The notes: generated from the letters alone by a model not told the origin. Shown: positions 43,260 through 55,622, numbered from the stretch's first letter. The stretch is 64,000 nucleotides of DNA from Trichobilharzia szidati (GCA_944472155.2 OX235279.1:143378920-143442919), one strand, 5' to 3'. Made by a program: numbers and translations.

Positions 43260-43570
43260 AAAGTGCTGACGTTTTGGGAATTTCGTCGGAGAATTTCATC
43301 ATGAGCTGATATCAGTTAGAGAACCATTGGAAAACTTGGGGGTACTGGACAGGAGACATTGCGAAGTGGACGCGCTATGTCATGAATTTGTAGAAGTTAG
43401 AATTCATGGGCCATTGAATTGGGTCCCGGCGGCCGCTAATGGCATGCGCGCCTGCCTTGTAACCAGAAGGTCCTGGGTTTTGACCCCAGTTGGTGTGTAC
43501 CGATGAAGAGCCCCAATATAGGAGGAAACAGCTGTCCACTACTCCTAAGTTTTCCAATGGTCCTCCAACC
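43260..43570 (+). mobile_element. Hammerhead SINE with inverted tail at 5' end
   Basis: Flanked by the 12-bp target duplication AATATAGTGTTC (43248-43259 and 43571-43582). The centre has a tRNA-like head with B box GGGTTTTGACCCC (about 43475-43487), then a degraded hammerhead (CGATGAAGAGCCCC, GGAGGAAACAGCTGTCC) and the tail TTTTCCAATGG. The first ~70 bp after 43295 are an inverted copy of ribozyme end plus tail (CATCATGAGCTGATATC, CCATTGGAAAACTTGG, GTACTGGACAGG). Confidence 0.85.
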
Positions 43571-44249
43571 AATATAGTGTTCCATTAAACTTTGATGTAA
43601 TTCTCCATCAAAGGCTGATTACTGATCAGTTTTCCTGATCGTCAGTCAGTCAGTAGAAGGTGAATAAAGTCGTCTCAGAATTGATGTTCATGTTTTGACA
43701 GAAGAGAGATACCGGTGAGTATTTGTTGACCCTTTTCTATTGGGTTTGTGTCAATTCACCTGTCTCAAACTATTTTTTAAAGAGATAGGCAGCGCTTGTT
43801 TAAGATCTATTCCCAAAGGTTAACGACTAAATGGCATACATATGGCACCGCAGAGATACAGATGTTTACTGTCTTCTGCAGTCTCCTAGTGTGTCCTGTG
43901 TGGTGCCTCGACCTCGAAGTAAACGAATTTAGACCAGGCCCATTGTCACTCCTTAAAATTCTGTACAATTTAATTAGACTGTCTTTGTAACGTGAAAGTG
44001 AAAACACACTTAACCTTCTCAGTTGGCCCTCATTCTGTTGGGTGAGACTACGTATTTCAATAATGCATTTAAAAAGTAATAGCAGTCTGAGTATTGTCCC
44101 TTCGACCAGGAGTGTCTCTGACATATGTTATTCAGTTTCTGTCGCTAACTAAGTGTAATGCCAGAGATTCTAAGCCTATCTAGCCCTGTCAAACGGCTGT
44201 TATGAGGCACTTAAGTGAACATTTGGAAAAATCCTTGGAGGTGGAGTCG

Positions 44250-44445
44250 GCAGATACTTCCATTATGGAGGAAACTTATTCTGATAAAGCCTTACTGTGT
44301 CATAATAATCATAATCACACCAAGATGATACGAGTTGTTATTTATGTGATTATGGGCAATAACTTGTGCTTGAAGCATCATCAGTAAACGATACCGAATA
44401 ACACAGTTAGACTTTGTCGAAATAAATTTTCTCCATGATAGAAAT
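44250..44445. repeat. Compact fold-back pair of PLE tails
   Basis: Left half in plus orientation (TTCCATTATGGAGGAAACTT, CTGATAAAGCC); right half in minus orientation (GTGATTATGGGCAATAACTTG, GCATCATCAGTAAACGAT, AATAAATTTTCTCCATGAT). The same inverted arrangement as 18221-19902 but without any coding body. Confidence 0.65.
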
Positions 44446-45000
44446 TCGTGAGACATCTTACGGGTCAGCCTGTGTTGAGGGTTCTATTCTTCCAGATGCT
44501 TGAATTTACTTCTCACTGAAATGTCACTTATCTACCTCACGATAATCTTCGCATTCACGCACTATCATGCTCTGTTTTATCTTAACTACCTAGGCCTTTC
44601 TTAAAGCTAAAAACTACTCTTTGTTCACATTTGTTGCTTGCTTAAAGTCTGGTTGCTTTGATGAGAAACACCAAAACAAAGCTATATTTTCATCGGAAAC
44701 GCCATGGTTTCCATGATAAGACCAATATGGTTAGCACTGAACATTGCAAGTGTATACTTAGATTCCAAGGACCCTATAGCCCCTTGCGTATATATCTCAA
44801 TGATTTATTGTCCATATTTGTATTTTATGTCATTTTGCAGGTTCCCAGGACGTTGACCTCCTCCTGAAATAGCTTTTATTCAAGTAGCGACATAGTGCTT
44901 AATCAAACATACGGTGTTTGTTGTGAAGGGTTTGCAATTTAACATTTACAACCACCTGTTCGGATTGCTTGTATAATAATCGAACGATTTAAACTTTTGA
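44446..45000. repeat. Diverged direct repeat, copy 1
   Basis: Matches 45716-46325 in the same orientation: GAAATTCGTGAGACATCTTA, ACCTAGGCCTTTCTTA, GTCTGGTTGCT, AAAGCTATATTT, CAGGACGTT, CCTGAAATAGCTTTTA, TCGAACGATTTAAACTTTTG. No coding potential; identity of the family unknown. Confidence 0.8.
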
Positions 45001-45715
45001 CTACCTTTTCTCATATACTTTTCTAAAACGCATAATTTCATAACGTTTTTATCCACAAGTTGATGGGTTCCTTAGCAATGTCTGACGCATACCATATAAA
45101 AATCGGTCATGAAAATGTAGCATAAAAACTTCTGTCCACCAGCTGTTTTCCTCAGGATCATTCTACCTAACTTTATCACTGACGGTTCCACTACTCATTT
45201 CACTCTACTAAGTAGACTATGAATACTTCTATACTTTATAATTTTTTAAGGGAAACTTAATTTCCTAGTCGTTTGTAACAAATACTTGTATACATGTATA
45301 AAGGTAATACTGCTAAGAATGTCCTCAGGTATCGATGTATCTGGTGACCTAATGGGAAGCATTTGTCATGAAACCCATTAATGCGCAGCATACCGCGTGA
45401 TTGGGACGGGGTCAAAGCAATGCAATGCTGCAACTACACTTAACGCAAAAAACTCAGGTGTTATAACATCAAAAAAGTGGGAGTATGGAGTATGCTGATC
45501 AGCAGATATGGTAGTAGTCGCAAATGTAGATCGCTCCAATCTGTAGGACAGCAACATGCATTTTCGACAGCTTGAGAATTAAGCATGAGTGTAGATCCTT
45601 ATTAAAAAGAGAAAAATAAGGGTTGTACAGATCTCAATAATAAAAAAATGTTTCTGCTCCTACCATCTCCAAGCCTGCTCAGGTTCTTGTCAAGATTATA
45701 CCCAGTGAGCCCTAC

Positions 45716-46325
45716 AGAAATTCGTAAGACATCTTACAGGTCAGCTTGTCCTACAGGTTCTATTCTTCAAGATCTTTGAGTCCACTTTCTCACGATAATC
45801 TTTCTATTTATTATCTATGGATCATTCATTATTTATTTATTATGCTCTATTTCATCTCGAATACCTAGGCCTTTATTAGAAATAAAAGTTAGTTTTTGTT
45901 CATACTTGTTACTTCCTTAAGGTCTGGTTGCTCTAATGAAAAACACAACAACACACGTGTTTCAGCAAAGCTATATTTCTATCATAGTTTCTATGCTAAG
46001 AGCAATGTGGTTAACGTTAAAAATTGCAAATGTACATTGATTAATGTACTTCCAATGATGTATTATTTATAATTGTATCTTATACCATTTCGCAGTTCAC
46101 CAGGACGTTCTTCTCTTCCTGAAATAGCTTTTAATCACGTGGTGGCATAGCAACTACCCAAATATACGCCCTTCACTGGTTGACTATAAGTATCAGAAGT
46201 AATAGAAACGAAGTTTGGTCTGGCGCTCAACCTTGATAGTGACCTTATGAAGGATTTACAATTTAACATTTGTACAGTTGCTTGTATCATTATCGAACAG
46301 TTTAAACTTTTGAAAAAGTATTAAT
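45716..46325. repeat. Diverged direct repeat, copy 2
   Basis: Second copy of 44446-45000, about 1.27 kb downstream, with indels (for example a 20-bp ACACACGTG-containing insertion near 45950). Substantial divergence shows the duplication is old. Confidence 0.8.
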
Positions 46326-48959
46326 TTATGATACTTCATGATTTTAATTTGTAACATAACACGTGCGCTTCGAAAGGAGAGTGGCATTTTTACGTTGTTG
46401 TGTAAATCGCACCAGAAGCTTTTCGGTTCACTTGAAATGATTTAATTTAGTTGAAGTACTGTTTTTTGTGCACTTTTGTGACTTCTTTGTGGTTTTTATA
46501 TCTCTGTACCTAGGTGTATATATACATATATGTCTGTGTAACTTCAACAACTTATACTGACATGGGCCTCACAAATAGCTGTGGACGACCGGACTGCCAC
46601 TTTCCAGTGGATGATGGGATGCAGTCTGATAACTGCAACCTATGATTTCATAAAGTTTGCACTGGCTTATCACCAGATTATATTGCTTAAAACATCGTTT
46701 ACGGTAAACTAATGAACGTTTTATAAGCCATTTTTATACTTTTGTGACTAGCCCACCATATCGACCGAATGTAACGCAACACTCAGTTGTTACGCTCATG
46801 TTCAACAAATTCAAACAATAATTGTGCCTAGGATTATGCCATATAAGCTGTTTCAACTTATGCAGAGTGTACTTACAGTCAATATTTCATTATCTTCCCT
46901 TGTACATATATTTTGTGTTAGTGAAAAATTTTAAACATTTTTACTCCATGTGTGCATTATTATCATATTGATGATGCCTGTCAACTGGAGTCCCTCAAGT
47001 GCATAAAGTGGGAATATATTATTGTAAGACGCATTTTATTGTTATATGAGGGAATTGACTTCAAGCTTTATTTGTTTTCCCAAGTATATGTAATCCATCA
47101 AACGCATACTTGGGTTTTTTTTGTTAATGCGAAGTCAGCATCTCTATATTTGTTGGTGTGTTCCATTGAATCACCAGCTATCCGATTTTCCCCACAAGCT
47201 AAAGATAAAATGACAGCAACCATGTTATTTAGCCGTAAATCATGTAGTTTAAATATGTCACTTAAATAATACTTATCCATGCCTGTACAACTTGTGTGTC
47301 CTACATTCGTAGGAATAAATATATACCTTATTATATTGTCATTACCAACTATACTTATTCTTACTAATCGTATGTGTAATTTATCGAATCGATGATGCCT
47401 GTAAACTGGCGTCCTTCATGTAAAGAAAAATGAGAATATACTATACTATTATTATCAACCCATAGGAGATGTAGCAAGCCAACGTCTCCGTGGGTGTGCA
47501 AATTTTGTAGCAGCCCGTTGGACGTCCTTATCCAAGAAGTCCTAGGGCTTGTCATGTTCAAGAAATTTACAAAAACTTCAGATGAGGAGAAAAAGCCGGC
47601 ATCTGGCACCGATGTCACAAGTGGGGATTCTGGCCTGTGTCATAAAACCGGAACAGAACCATATCCCCAAGTTTCGAAAGACGCAAGAGAGGTAAAGTGT
47701 CCAAAATTCTGCCATAGCACACGAGTTTGGGAGACTAGGGTCATGTGTTGTATTGAATAATGCATTTGGAGGAGACTTTTATCTTTGAGCTATATTGTTG
47801 TTTATATGCAGCAAATTCTTGCCCTCGTGATAATTTTTTTAGCAGTAATTATTATCAGTAACTATATTTTGGAGGGATGGAAGTATTCTAATGTAGTAGT
47901 CGAAGGTATGAACAATGAGTTTAGATTGAAACAGGTACTTACGTTGGAGGAAAGTGGTGCTTCGGAAATAGAAATATTAAATTAGTGATGAAGTTGTTTA
48001 CATCAATTTTGTGAGAAAAGTTTAAGTTATATATTTAGAAGTAATAGTAACTGGTTGATAACTTAAGAGTTTTTTGATTGATAGTAACATAGATGGGACA
48101 GTATAACTGTATGCATGGATAAGCAACATCGACTGGCCAGTATACTGGCCAGTATAATAATAATAATATAATAATACTGGCCAGTATACAGATATTTTGC
48201 TACAAAGCGCAGTCGAGCAAAGTATTTCGAAGACAAGAGTAGAGCAGTCTCCCGAAACTATTAGTTTAGTCAGTAGCTGAAGCTGTCTTTGAATCAAGAC
48301 TGAAAGTAAATTGCATATAGGTAGGCTAAGTGATTATCATTATTCAATCACGTTTGAATAAGTGTACCCAAAACTAGTTCACTCATAATTCTGTCTCTTG
48401 AATAACTTAGCAACAAGGCGTTTACTTTTAGTTTTGAATTACTAAGTAAAGGTAGACATCCACAGAAATTTCTTGATAAAAGGATGAAATTGTTGCCGAA
48501 GTAAGGAAATATGTTCACATCTAGAAAATGTTTAGATTTGAAGTTGTCTTCCCTACTGTCACAACGCCAGCAGACTCAACAACTATCGTCACAAAACAAA
48601 ACTAGATCTACAGAAGACGGTGTTGTCCTGACTTCTAGATATCGTAGTGTATTGTGAAGGGAAAACTGTACCCATAGGTTTATAAGGTTGGATGCATCGT
48701 ATTGATTTAAAACTAGGTAACTATGGTCCACAGCCACAGAATAACACTTTACAATCTATTCCCTTAATCGTGTCAGTCAATGTGACATCAATTAATACTA
48801 GAGAAGGAAAACCACTGGTTTTGATAAAATCTATTTCAAGTGTTCCTTAAATTTGTGTTCTTTCCGTAATTATAGGCAACCTAGGAAACGCACCAAGTCA
48901 TTACATATATACGAAAAATAATTGAGCCTACAATGGGTAGTCGACTGAAAGAAGTACCT
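46326..48959. other. No confident gene; small repeats and a palindromic cluster
   Basis: 46965-47025 and 47388-47445 share a diverged block (GATGATGCCTGT, AACTGG.GTCC, GAATATA). 48135-48192 holds three ACTGGCCAGTAT palindromes around an ATAATAATA run. ORFs at 46952-47269, 47494-47760 and 47785-47985 have no motifs I recognise. Confidence 0.4.
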
Positions 48960-49440
48960 TCTCGGTATGGTCCAGAGTTCACTGCAAATGCGTGTGTAAG
49001 GTATAGAATTTCGCCGACGTTTTCTCTACATGATTCAATGGGACACTTCCATACTTAACAAATGTTTAGTCCATGTATTCTACTTGTACCTGCAGGAATT
49101 TTACATAACCTGCGGGGATGTAGTGCTGTGTTACACTAGATTTCCTCAATTTACAGGTAGATCACACTTTCAATAATATCAGTATTACCGCTTTTTAGTT
49201 GTAAAAGTAGTTCGACTGTGTCACAGATGATTTTGGCTATATTATCCCCGTGAAAATGCAGTGAAGAAACCGTGCATGGAGACAGTGCAGCTTCGCCGAC
49301 AATTAAATAGAATCATTTCACTTATACAAGATGTGTACAGTAATGAATACACTATAAACCCGCTGCGCTCACCCCTTCATTACTCTATAAATTTTTCTTG
49401 TTTGGAAATGAAACGTGTAAATATATACTGTGTCACGCAT
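48960..49440 (+). pseudogene. SWIM transposase-like gene, decayed second copy
   Basis: Parallel to 8840-9240: TTCTACTTGTACCTGCAGGA (SWIM CTC region), CCTCAATTTACAG followed by a GTAGAT...TTTTTAG intron of about 42 bp at the same place, then GTAGTTCGACTGTGTCACAG. The C-x-H part of the SWIM motif is altered and a stop follows the intron, so it is dead. From 49261 the frame reopens with CMETVQLRRQLNRI. Confidence 0.7.
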
Positions 49441-50269
49441 TAACTTCTAAATTTCATACGCTTTCTGTCTCATTACTGTATACAATAACAGTCCGATAGT
49501 TATTTATGAATGCAGTGAAAAGTATTTCAAGGACCACGAGTAGCACTTCGTTCTGAACAGAAGTATGGGTACTTAGTGAGGTTCGCTTTTTTCTGATATG
49601 CGCACACCTATCAACGCAATGAAAAGATAATGACAAATTGTTATCACAAGAATACCCATCGAGTCATGCGTCTTTTATTTTCTTCATGTTATCACAAACA
49701 TTGTATTTACTGTGTAGGGAATGTTATTACAGGCAAACTTCACAGCATCATGTACAAGTCTTACATGTCATTGCACCAGCAATATAAATATATTAATTGT
49801 ACTGCGGCCCAACGGGAATCACATCAAATCTTCGTAACAACAGCTCCGTCGGAGGTGGGTGTATTAAAAGACTGCTTGCACTATGTATGACTACATCTAG
49901 TAGAATCTCTACGAAGACTGACAACCTGCAATGAGGAAGACATAAATGTAACAATTAGGAGTCATGTAATGAATAAGATAAGTATTATAGTTGAGTGTAT
50001 AACAAGGATAAGAAAGTCACTCATCTCATTCACTTCTATTCACACTGTTTCTTCTGCCCGTGTTACTGACTTTTGGTTCATGGTTTCTTCTTCGGTGCAC
50101 TTTGGCAGGACAACTTAAGGAATTAGGAAAATGCATACGGTACTTAGGAAACGGCACTAATAATTGTTTAAGCCAATTAACACCGTAGTGAGTTGTGATA
50201 CCAGGCAGCTGCAGCAACAAATACTGACTGAGTGAGTTTTAACACACAAACCAGAACAGAAGTGCAGCA

Positions 50270-51255
50270 GTCCGAGTTGTTACCACGTGAAAAAATACAA
50301 TTATCATTTGTTGACATTTAGGTGATTATTATCCACTTTCTAACATTTCGTTATACCTAGTCTATTTGTCATTCTGACTAACTGACTGACTTTCAACATA
50401 GAAGCTTGCACACAAGTTCACCTGTTCAAGATACCACACTCCATGTAGCTTACAAAGGTAGAGCAAAAAGAAATTAGATGGAACTCTGATGAGTATAAAT
50501 GTGAGAGAGAATAAACAGTGACAAGGAAAAACATACCGGTTGATTGGACACGTGAGATTACGCATAGTGAATGCATCTATGTCATCCAAGATGATTTGGA
50601 GTCACATCTCTACCTAACACTAATGCCTAACCCCGATAATACTCACCACATTATACTACGTACACAGGGGATAGGGAACAGGCAACGATGACCAAATACC
50701 AGTGGTAATTTCATATCCCCCAGATTCAACGGTCACTTCTCACAACCTGGGTGAACACTATCATCAGCAGACTATAAGTTGACGTGACTGTTCCCTGATA
50801 GGTCCCTAAGGTAAATGACAGGAAATTTTATTGATATATGTATGATGAAACTGAACCGAAATAAGGACGACAGTTGTAGAAATGAGCCTTGCATTACATC
50901 ATTCTTGGAAATATGAATTACCTCATAGTTTAGTTTCAGCACTAAGTGAACAGAATTCAATCTGTAGAATTCATGAAATTCACAAAATGACGTACTGCCT
51001 TTTCAAAAAATCTAGTTAATTTTTCCTCAGTGAAGTCAGAAATGGGCATTGTGGTTGTGTAAACTCAACAGATTGTGAACTGCTGCCAGTGAAAATGCCA
51101 AGAATTCTTGGAATTACGAGTTATAATTTTATCATGATTGCAACATTCAGAAATTGTGAAATGACCACTTTATGAACATAAAATCTATATAGGAAGTGCA
51201 TAAGAGTTAGTAAAACACGTACGCTTTTGATTTCAATATGAATTCTACTTGCTGA
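50270..51255 (-). pseudogene. Perere-like RT fragment, inverted
   Basis: Co-linear with 11810-12830: the ATTTGTTGACATTT block, the CACTCCATGTAG..TACAAAG tail, the GTGACAAGGAAAAACAT block, and SADDSVHPGCEK near 50770 where 12470 has FADDIVHLDYEK. Catalytic Asp residues survive but frames are broken. It ends where an RTE 5' end begins. Confidence 0.7.
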
Positions 51256-51261
51256 ATATAT

Positions 51262-51330
51262 CCCGACCGATAGCTGCTACCTTAACGTGGTGGTCGGGCT
51301 TGCATATCGGAATGACCCAACGAGCTACAC
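51262..51330 (+). ncRNA. Possible HDV-like ribozyme at RTE 5' end
   Basis: A nested double-pseudoknot layout can be drawn. P1 is CCCGACC (51262-51268) with GGTCGGG (51292-51298), seven perfect pairs. P2 is TAGCT (51271-51275) with AGCTA (51323-51327). P3 is ACC/GGT (51279-51281, 51289-51291) with a 7-nt loop. CCAA (51317-51320) sits where the catalytic C-N-R-A is expected. HDV-like ribozymes are known at the 5' ends of some RTE and R2 elements. Loop 3 lacks the usual CC, so this is tentative. Confidence 0.35.
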
Positions 51331-53026
51331 TGGCTGGAACTTATGTTCCTGTAGGTCCTACCATGCCAGAAAGATTGTTTGGATACCGGTTAGACAAAAG
51401 CAGCTACCCAATCCAAAAGTATGATTCAAACAAACTCACAAAATAACATGCCGGATCGGTCGGGTCCCGGATTAACAACGACTGCGCATCTTGCTGCTAT
51501 GTCACAGGGCAGAAGTGATAAATATGCTACTGAGAAACACCAAACAAGAAAAAACAAAACAAAAACAGGCCGCGTGTGACCGGCCTGACTGAAGCACTTT
51601 ACCCTGGGATCTGCTCTCACGCAACACTAACCTTTTCTCTCTCCCTTTCTCAGGCGTGAGGCCAGCAACCCTACCCTGTAAACAAAGCTGCTACAGAAAC
51701 TTCAGCACGACGAATCTCCTTGCGCCAAAATAAAAAGTCTGTGTGGGGACATGCAATGTCCGCACCATGTACGAGATTGCCAAAGCTGCCCAGATCGCAA
51801 ACGAAATGAAAAGATACAGAATTCAAGTACTGGGTATATGTGAAAACAGATGAAGCGGGAATGGACTCACCAGATTGTCAACGGGTCAGTCAGTGATCTA
51901 CTCCGGTCGCCCAGAGGATAACCACATGCACACCGAGGGCGTGGCTATCATGATGTCACGAACGGCAATGAAGGCCCTGATGCAATGGGAGGCGATCTCG
52001 CCCAGGATAATTACCGCCAGATTCAATTCCAAAGGAAGGAAAGTGTCAGTTATACAATGCTATGCACCCACAAACAACGCAGACCTCGAAAAGAGAGAAG
52101 AATTCTACAGACAACTACAGGCAACAATGGACAATACTACAGCCGGTGACATTAAAATACTAATGGGAGACATGAACGCCAAACTGGGATCAGACAACAC
52201 AGGAAGGGAACTCATCATTGGTAGAGAAGCTCTCGGAAAGATGAATGAAAATGGAGAACTCTTCGCCAACTTCTGCGCCTTCAATTAACTAGTGATTGGT
52301 GGCAGCGTTTACAAACACAAGGATATCCACAAGGCTACACGGGTTTCACCAGATGGGCGAACCAAAAACCAAATCGACTTCATCTCAATCTCAAGGAAGT
52401 GGAGGCACAGCCTACTGGACACAAAAGTAAGAAGAGGAGCAGACGTTGGCTCAGACCACTATCTCGTACAAGGGACAATCCAAATCAAATTAAAAGCTTT
52501 CAGAGAATCAGGAGCTGTGGATAGACCACAAGCCAAGTTCAACACTCAAAATCTGAAGGACCAGGATACAAAGGACATCTTCACTGTAAGCATAAAGGAC
52601 AAAGCCGAGACACAAATCAACACTAGCGAAGAGGTCAGCGTCGAAAATACTGGGACAACTTGAAAACAATGTGGAGTCAAACCTGCATGGAAGTTCTAGA
52701 CAGAAAGAAGAGGCAGGACAAACAGTGACTAACTACGGACACTTGGAGACTGATAGAAGAGAGAGGGATGTTGAAACAAAAGATTAGCCAGTGCATCGAC
52801 GAGCAACAAAAACAGGAGTTGAATGCAAGCTACAAGACACTGAGCAAAAAAAGTGAAGAAGAGTGTCAGAGAAGACAAAAGAAAGTATTGTGAAGCCATG
52901 GCAAATGAAGCAGAACAAGATGCAGGTAAAGGAGACCTTGCAACACTCTATCATAAAACTAGGTACCTATCGGGAAAAAGTTTGACACAAATTAAGCCGG
53001 TGAAGGATGACAATGGAAAGTCAATC
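51262..53026 (+). mobile_element. RTE/SR2-like 5' half, with long leader
   Basis: About 390-bp leader from CCCGACCGATAGCTGC to CAGGCGTGAGG, then an endonuclease domain closely similar to 24667-23300: VGTCNVRTMYEI-like start near 51745, MGDMNAKLG near 52160, SDHYLVQ near 52450. In-frame stops (for example after GENR at 51851 and at 52286) and frameshifts inactivate it. It contains the full 5' end missing from the 21574 copy. The coding region is cut at 53026 by a Merlin insertion. Confidence 0.88.
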
Positions 53027-53790
53027 GGCCAAGTTAAACTTTAGACACCAATAACTACTAATCAGCGATGACATCGAATTATCCAATCAGATTCACGAAC
53101 GCAGTTCAATGTTGTATAGCGCTTGATTCATTTCAATGCGTGCTCTTACAATGTTACGTTTGCAGTTTGAGGAGGATAGTGTAGTTCAGTATTGCCTAGA
53201 CTTAGGCTTGCTAAGAAAGGAGAGGAAGTGTTCCTGTGGTGGTGTTATGACTCTGAAAAGCTGTTCGAGGTCAACTGATGAATTTGTCCATCGTTGTGGA
53301 ATATGTTGGAAAAGTTAGCATCAGAAAAAGTAAGCTGCTAATTTTAATATTTCGTAGGGACTCTTTTGCTAGATCACATCTCTCTCTAACTCAAATTTTG
53401 TATATCTGCAATTATTGGGTACTGAAGCAGTCAGTGAGAGCGGCAGCTGCGGAGACGGGGAATAGCTTTGTCTCAACAGTCCAGTGGTATCAGCATTGTA
53501 GAGACATCGGATCATGGAAAATGGACAGAATCACTTCACTGTTAGGCGGGGAGGACGCAGTAGTCCATGCAGACGAAACAGTATTGATAAAAAAGAAATA
53601 CAATCGGGGTCGTCAGAGAGCAGACAACATTTGGGTTATCGGTTTAAATGACACGTCCCTTCGAAAAGGGTTTGTTGAAAGGATATCACACAGGAAGGCG
53701 AGTACTTTAATCCCTATTATAACTCGACTTGTGAAAAGGGGATGAATTGTGTACACCAACGATTGGAAAGGCTACGATTCCCAGGAAATA
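53027..53790 (+). mobile_element. Merlin fragment nested in RTE, 5' part with catalytic domain
   Basis: Begins with the Merlin terminal repeat GGCCAAGTTAAACTTTAG at 53027, directly after RTE sequence. Encodes MRALTMLRLQFEEDSV, the Cys cluster CSCGGVMT...HRCGICWK, then in another frame VVHADETVLIKKKYNRGRQRADNIWVIG (first DDE Asp-Glu segment) and IITRLVKRG, then YTNDWKGYDS (second Asp). The right terminal repeat and C-terminal third are absent. Complements the deletion copy at 42048. Confidence 0.88.
53278..53745 (+). pseudogene. Merlin transposase catalytic segment
   Basis: 155 codons open. VVHADETVLIKKKYNRGR aligns with the (I/V)DE....K.KYN.GR box of IS1016/ISXO2 transposases. The preceding helix-rich part (SVRAAAAETGNSFVSTVQWY) is the helix-turn-helix-like segment. 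It follows the N-terminal ORF 53136-53318 by a frameshift, and a TGA after KRG truncates it. Confidence 0.82.
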
Positions 53791-53879
53791 ATAATTATGC
53801 TAACGATAACAATACCTACTCTTTGCCAAACAAATAGTTTGATTCCACATATAAAAACCTACTAAAATGTGGGATTTGT

Positions 53880-54110
53880 CAAGAATAGGCATCAGTTAGA
53901 GTATCATTGACAGTCAAGGAGCACTGAGACAGCTGTGTCATCCTAGTTTGAGAGTGCTTAGTTGTTTGCACGGAAGACAAGACACTGGTTTCAAATCCAG
54001 TGGCTGAATAGTTAACGCGTCTGTCTTGGCAAACTGGAGACTTTGAGTATCACTCATACGGGGTCTGCTTAAGAGTCTACTGCTCTTAGGTTTTTCCATG
54101 ATTGTTTTAA
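53880..54110 (+). mobile_element. tRNA-derived SINE related to the hammerhead family, with inverted 5' tail
   Basis: The middle resembles a tRNA head (GTGGCTGAATAGTTAACGCG as A box region, TTTGAGTATCACT as a weak B box). The end carries CTGCTCTTAGGTTTTTCCATG and TAACTGATG, like the SINE tail. The start is an inverted, diverged ribozyme and tail: on the minus strand CAAACTAGGATGACACAGC and CTGTCTCAGTGCTCC resemble the hammerhead's second half. Core residues are altered, so no activity is expected. Confidence 0.55.
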
Positions 54111-54114
54111 CTGA

Positions 54115-55622
54115 TGCTGGTCTGCGTGACGAAATCTTCAGTGAAATTAATCAAATCCCTACAAGTTGTCTGGAAATGCAATCAATAAAGACAGAACTGC
54201 TAGTAAACACCAATCCTCCGATAAAGGCAGAAGCCATAAAGTTACTGAAAGACGGCCAGGTAAGCAGCAGGACAAGGAGCACTGAAAACGGTCTCACAGA
54301 CCTAAGCTGATATCCTCACGGCACTGTTGTAAAAGGTTTGGAAGTGCTACCTTGTTAGCGAAGGGTGACTTAGGCCATTGCCAAGCCTGGAGCGGGATCA
54401 CGCTCCTGTTCACCCTGAGAGAAATACTAAGCCACATCATCCGGGAGTGACTAAAAGATGCTCTGTGTGCAGAAACTGAATCTGGAACAGGTTGGACTCA
54501 GAAAACGCAGATCTTGCGAGGACCAAATTGCAATCACCAGGCAGGGCATAGAATGTCAGACTACACTCTGCCTTAACTTCATAGACACTGTCGGTCGTAA
54601 ATTAATTTCGAAACTACTTCACCTCTACAGACTGCCTTTTCAGCAGCTATACAATAATGCTACAGGCCCAGCATTTCGCACTGGAAAGTTCAGTGAAGCC
54701 TCTGAAGTGAAGTCACGAACAAGATAAGACTGACTACCATCACCGATGGTATTCCCAACAATGGTGGGCTGGATCATGCAATAGACCATGGGGAGCAAGA
54801 AGACGGGCATATGCCGGACCGAAAAGTTAAACTCTAAGAGATCCGAAGTTTGTGGACGATTTATGTCTAATGTCACACAGGCAGGCGAAAACCGACAAGT
54901 TGGCAGAAGAAGCATCGAAGACCGGACTTCAAGTGAACATACAGAAGACAGAGGTGATGCAGATACACGATGACCGGCAACAACAACAGCAACAACAACA
55001 AGCACTAATCACTATCAACGGAAGCAATTAGAACGAGGTCACTTCTTTCGCTCATTTGAGCGATGAGAATGTCAAAACCAGGATCGGAAAAGCAAGACGG
55101 ATATTCGTTACCCTGAAATCAGTGTGGAAATCTGCTGCAATCAACATAATAAACAAGGCTGGGATTTCATATACTGATCTCAAGACTGCTCCTATAGGAC
55201 TCAGAGACTTAGCGCACACGCCATGAAAAGCGCTTTTAAGAGGCGGCTGCAAACGTTCACTGACGGACACATTCACTGCCCACAAAATGAGTAGCAAAGA
55301 GGAACCATAGCAGGCAGCGAACCAACCAAAAGCCATCGTCTAACAAATATGTAGAAAAAAGAGGAGATTGATTCAACATAAGCTAAGGAGACTGTTGAAT
55401 GGCATCACACACCAAGCCTACACAGATGGAACCCGAATGAGAAAGGATAAGCTGGGCGTAGGCTCCGAGGGTAACATGGAGGAGATTGTGTAAGGCGGAA
55501 ATGAAAGCCAACGGGCAATCGTAGAGCCAGTTAAAAAAGGCTGAAAAAAGAACAGAATAAAATGGAGGTGTGCTGTGGAAGCCTTATGTATCCCTGGAAA
55601 CCAGATGAGTAATAATAATATA
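54115..55622 (+). mobile_element. Older RTE-like 3' half
   Basis: ELLVNTNPPIKAEAIKLLKDG near 54200, QVGLRKRRSCEDQIA near 54500, LNFIDTVGRKLI (motif A, broken) near 54580, FVDDLCLMSH near 54855 (FADD altered to FVDD), and VKTRIGKARRIFVTLKSVW near 55080. Ends GTGGAAGCCTTATG and an AATAATAAT tail near 55615. Far more decayed than the 5' half at 51262-53026, so the two probably come from different copies or subfamilies. Confidence 0.8.
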
